Assembly: GCA_040954595.2 (NCBI GenBank)
Contig: CM082581.2
Span: forward strand, 3,596,001 to 3,660,000
DNA length: 64,000 nt
Reading direction: 5' to 3'
Source: Balanoglossus misakiensis
Taxonomy: Eukaryota > Hemichordata
Of the stretch, positions 61,601 through 64,000 are shown one piece after another; position 1 is the stretch's first letter; every line of letters begins with the position of its first letter. The translations under genes and the position numbers were made by a program. The notes beneath the pieces were generated by a model. That model did not search any database, had not been told where the DNA came from, and saw nothing but the letters and a program-made list of their open reading frames with translations.

Positions 61601-63957
61601 ATACATTATCTTAGCTGTAGTGTCCTTTGGATACTTCAGACCACCAGTACCAATGGCAGGAACAGCAATTGACTTCATCCCACACTGATCAGCCATATCA
61701 AAACATTTCTGCAAGATTCCTCTTAATATCTGTGAAAATAATTATGTTGTAAACACAGGGCTCAGAGGGTAACTCCTCTTTACTTAATAAAACTTGATTG
61801 CCTGCAAAATTTTGCTGAAGATTTGAAGAGTGTGACGTACAGCCTACATGTACATTGTATTATGACACAATCAAAATATAAAAAAATATTATACCGCATT
61901 GTGAGACACATTTTATAATAACTGTGTACAATACACAAGACTTACCGGGTATTGTAAGTTCCTCCAAAAACTTTTCCACTATACATTATAATTTTTTAAC
62001 ATATTACATTGTATTTTTTTCCTATAAACTTTTTACATACTTGATTACTAGTATTATTACATATGTACCGTCGATTACTTGCACCGAGCGCGCGCGTAAC
62101 ATCGGTACTTGCACTCAGTGCAATACCAAAAACATTATGCCATACCTGTATGCAAATGAGTGGCCTGTTCACGAAACAAGCAATATCATTCCGCGGTCTC
62201 ATTTCTTTCATTTTCGGTATTTTTTTCAAAATGGGATGAACATATGTAATAAAAACAGAACCCCATGTCTCAATCGTGCCAGCACGGCGTACCGGTAGTA
62301 TTTGCACTCGTGCTGGCGGTGTATTCTTGCTGCCCCCCGCATGAGCGACAGCGAGTGCGGGGGACGGGCGCAAGAATACACCGCCAGACACTCGATGCAA
62401 ATACTACCGTTACGCCGTGCTTGCACGATCGAGCCATGGGGTTCTGTCATATTATATAATTACTGACGTTCAGCCAATTACTTCAGTCATAAATACAAAT
62501 CTTACTTTTTCTGCTTTTCCAGAACTGTCCCACTGACAACACAAGACATGGTAGACTTTTTTACACTTCAATTTTCCAGTTGCCGGTGTCACAATCACAT
62601 CCCCTTCATTATTTGAAACCTCTGTCTTCTGGATGTCAACTTCTTGCTGAAGTTGTCTGCCAGCAATTTGTAGGATGGCTTTGGAAACAGCACCGGTATT
62701 CAAATCCAAGGTCGTTTGTGTTGTGTTTACGAGCACATCAACCTGTGTTCAAATATAGTACATGTCATGAAATTAGTCAAGTCAATTAACCTGCTCAAAT
62801 ACTCAACTTACATATACTTTTGCACTTCAAAAATATCCAAATTGATATTTGGGAATGACATGATGTAAAATTAATACCTTTGATTTTGCAATGCTCCCTT
62901 TGATTAATTTTATGTTCTTGTTTTCAGCAGTTTTCACAACATAGGGGTCTTTAGTAGCTTGTACATTTGCACTGGAATCCTCCTCACTCTCTTCATCTGA
63001 AGACTTTGCTGCTCTGTGACTCCGTACCAGTTGCCAATCATCATCATCATCTTAGTAGTAAAACATAAAACAACTTGACAACAGAGAAAAATGACAACAT
63101 TTGTGTTACTGATGAGAGAAAATGCATCTTGATTTTAAAGAGATTTCAGTGTCATGGTCAATGTATATGGTCCACATGTAGCATGCAGTACGTATTTTGC
63201 TACCTTTCATGAAGAATGGGAACATATCATCATTACAAGAGACATATATCCTACCATTTGGGAGGTAAACATGTAATAAATGAAGACGCAGAATGATTGA
63301 AAATATTAATTCTTATTGACAAAAATAGTATTTGAATCTAAAATACATTACCAGGAAGTCCTTTTTTAAAGGTCTCAAGGGGGAACATTACTGATACCTC
63401 TTCTGACTGATATTACAACATTCATTGTACAAATTCATTGACAATTAGAAATAAAACATCAATCCACCACCAACCTTGTGATGTTTCTTCACAGGTTACA
63501 ACAACACTACCAGACCCATACAGCTCAATCAATGAATCCTGGAATTGTTGACAAGTTGCATCACTATTGTCAACAAATCTGATCTCCATCAGGGACCTTG
63601 GTTTGCTGGATGAGCAATGACGGTGTACTGCACCAATAATAGTCTTCACACACAAGTCCAATGGAAATCCAAGCCCACCAGAACCGATGGCAGGAATACC
63701 AATAGATGTATGGCCCAACTTCTCTGCTATCTTCAGACTGTTGCAAACAGCATCAGTAAGCAAAAGCTCTTCTCTCCGCGGGCCTTGACCTTCCCAATTA
63801 CTATACCGGTGTGTTGATCCATGCCACATTGGAGCAACAGCATGAATAACGTTTTTACAGGGCAGATTACCAGGTCCTGTGACAGCAGCTTGGCCTTCAA
63901 ACAACTTCCCACTTCTGCTGATCATTTGTTGGCATTCTCCTTGAAGGTCTGGACCAC
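55681..63957 (-). CDS. PARP14: PARP14-like mono-ADP-ribosyltransferase, 3' part (14 exons)
   Basis: An ADP-ribosyltransferase with macrodomains. Exons in order: 63957-63475, 63050-62878, 62742-62506, 61729-61508, 60892-60697, 60326-60174, 60004-59765, 59257-59048, 58739-58576, 58383-58306, 58002-57630, 57498-57347, 57100-56923, 55967-55681. They give 1047 in-phase residues; the 5' end is beyond the window. Domains: macro 1 (first visible residues GGPDLQGECQQM, loop AIGSGGLGFP); an acidic linker; macro 2 (KLIKGSIAKSKVDVLVN to AIGTGGLKYP); a Lys-rich linker; macro 3 (QPGDITKETTDAIVNSTNE to AIGTGGLGID); a KH-like region (LLIQGGPRDVMKVQGKA); WWE (VKWVFLNENEQLEEYD); and the ART domain (LPPIWANM, LYHGTSA, YYGVGSYFAVNASYS, AYPEYLIVF). 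The triad reads His-Tyr-Ile, predicting mono- rather than poly-ADP-ribosylation, as in PARP10/14. Macro 2 has Ser where the adenine-contacting Asp is usual (GSI for GDI). The gene converges on SLC39A13. Confidence 0.93.
56161..56599. mobile_element. GGTATACGGTCACC family MITE split by a nested hairpin element
   Basis: Outer ends AAAGGTATACGGTCACCTTA and GTGACTGTATATACCTTTAA mark a MITE of the 12754 family, normally about 200 bp. Here it is about 440 bp because another element is inserted at 56322. It lies in the last PARP14-like intron. Confidence 0.85.
56311..56568. mobile_element. Nested TAGACT element with 9-11 bp target duplication
   Basis: The insert (from TAGACTAGCCCAC to GGAGCAAGTCTA) lies within the MITE at 56161. 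The flanking direct repeat is TAGCCATATAT (56311-56321, 56558-56568), or GCCATATAT if the terminal TA belongs to the element. The terminal inverted match is short (TAGACT/AGTCTA), so this is a weakly folded member. Confidence 0.8.
58494..58553. repeat. Short hairpin with AACCCTTTCA ends
   Basis: AACCCTTTCACC on the left and TGAAAGGGTT on the right, about 60 bp long. It is the same terminus as at 36706-36790. It lies in a PARP14-like intron. Confidence 0.6.
60975..61125. repeat. Degenerate TTGCTGCAAA repeat
   Basis: TTTGCTGCAAA and TTTGCAG words recur about ten times in 150 bp. The core GCTGCAAA is partly palindromic. It lies in a PARP14-like intron, 80 bp from an exon. Confidence 0.6.
62255..62449. 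repeat. 195-bp palindrome with AGCGAGTGCG apical loop
   Basis: Arms start ACAGAACCCCATG and run about 85 bp with few mismatches (GTAGTATTTGCA and GGCGGTGTATTCTTGC are identical in both). The apex CGCATGAGCGACAGCGAGTGCG matches that of the palindrome at 20842-20979. No target duplication is seen. It lies in a PARP14-like intron. Confidence 0.88.
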
Positions 63958-64000
63958 CTGAAAAATGAAATAATCAGATCATTATAAACTCTCAATTGTT
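63958..64000. other. Partial PARP14-like intron at the window edge
   Basis: Intron sequence only: the acceptor CATTTTTCAG lies just before the first visible exon. The upstream exons of the gene are outside the window. Confidence 0.85.

Noticed and set aside
1-64000. tRNA and rRNA genes
   Set aside because: No paired A/B box with cloverleaf and no rRNA core sequence was recognised by eye. A covariance search could still find small RNAs.

Overview
The window is nuclear DNA from an animal. Its genes are split into short exons by GT-AG introns, CpG-poor and AT-rich DNA lies between them, and the introns and spacers are full of short inverted-repeat transposons. The four proteins are metazoan families, and a PARP14-type protein beside a HELZ2-like helicase suggests a marine invertebrate, perhaps a deuterostome (hemichordate, echinoderm or amphioxus). 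That placement is inference.

Layout: (1) 2.7-8.1 kb, + strand: the 3' two thirds of an HSPA12A/B-type atypical Hsp70 gene; its first exons are not seen. (2) 12.1-23.7 kb, - strand: a 19-exon UPF1-like SF1 helicase most like HELZ2, with an unrecognised helical N-terminal module. One of its introns holds a 1.6 kb CACT-type satellite. (3) 23.7-30.3 kb: spacer with hairpin transposons. (4) 30.3-47.3 kb, + strand: a complete zinc transporter gene, SLC39A13 (ZIP13), 9 exons, with a 9.5 kb first intron. (5) 47.3-55.7 kb: spacer between convergent genes. (6) 55.7-64 kb, - strand: a PARP14-like gene (three macrodomains, KH-like region, WWE, ART catalytic domain), cut by the right window edge. Exon joins were read by hand: reading phase is continuous across every junction, and the exon sums are multiples of three.

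HSPA12 and the helicase converge, as do SLC39A13 and PARP14. The genes are not an operon. In vertebrates HELZ2 and PARP14 are interferon-linked, so a shared role in antiviral or stress response is possible, but the sequence does not show it.

The most unusual content is in the repeats. At least seven hairpin elements begin TAG or GGCTAG, end with the complement, and are flanked by exact 9-bp direct repeats (one may be 11 bp). This points to Mutator-like foldback transposons. Other repeats are at least ten copies or fragments of a TACTGTAAAACGGG-ended MITE, a family with GGTATACGGTCACC ends, long perfect palindromes with a shared loop, and a 662-bp tandem duplication built on a palindrome.
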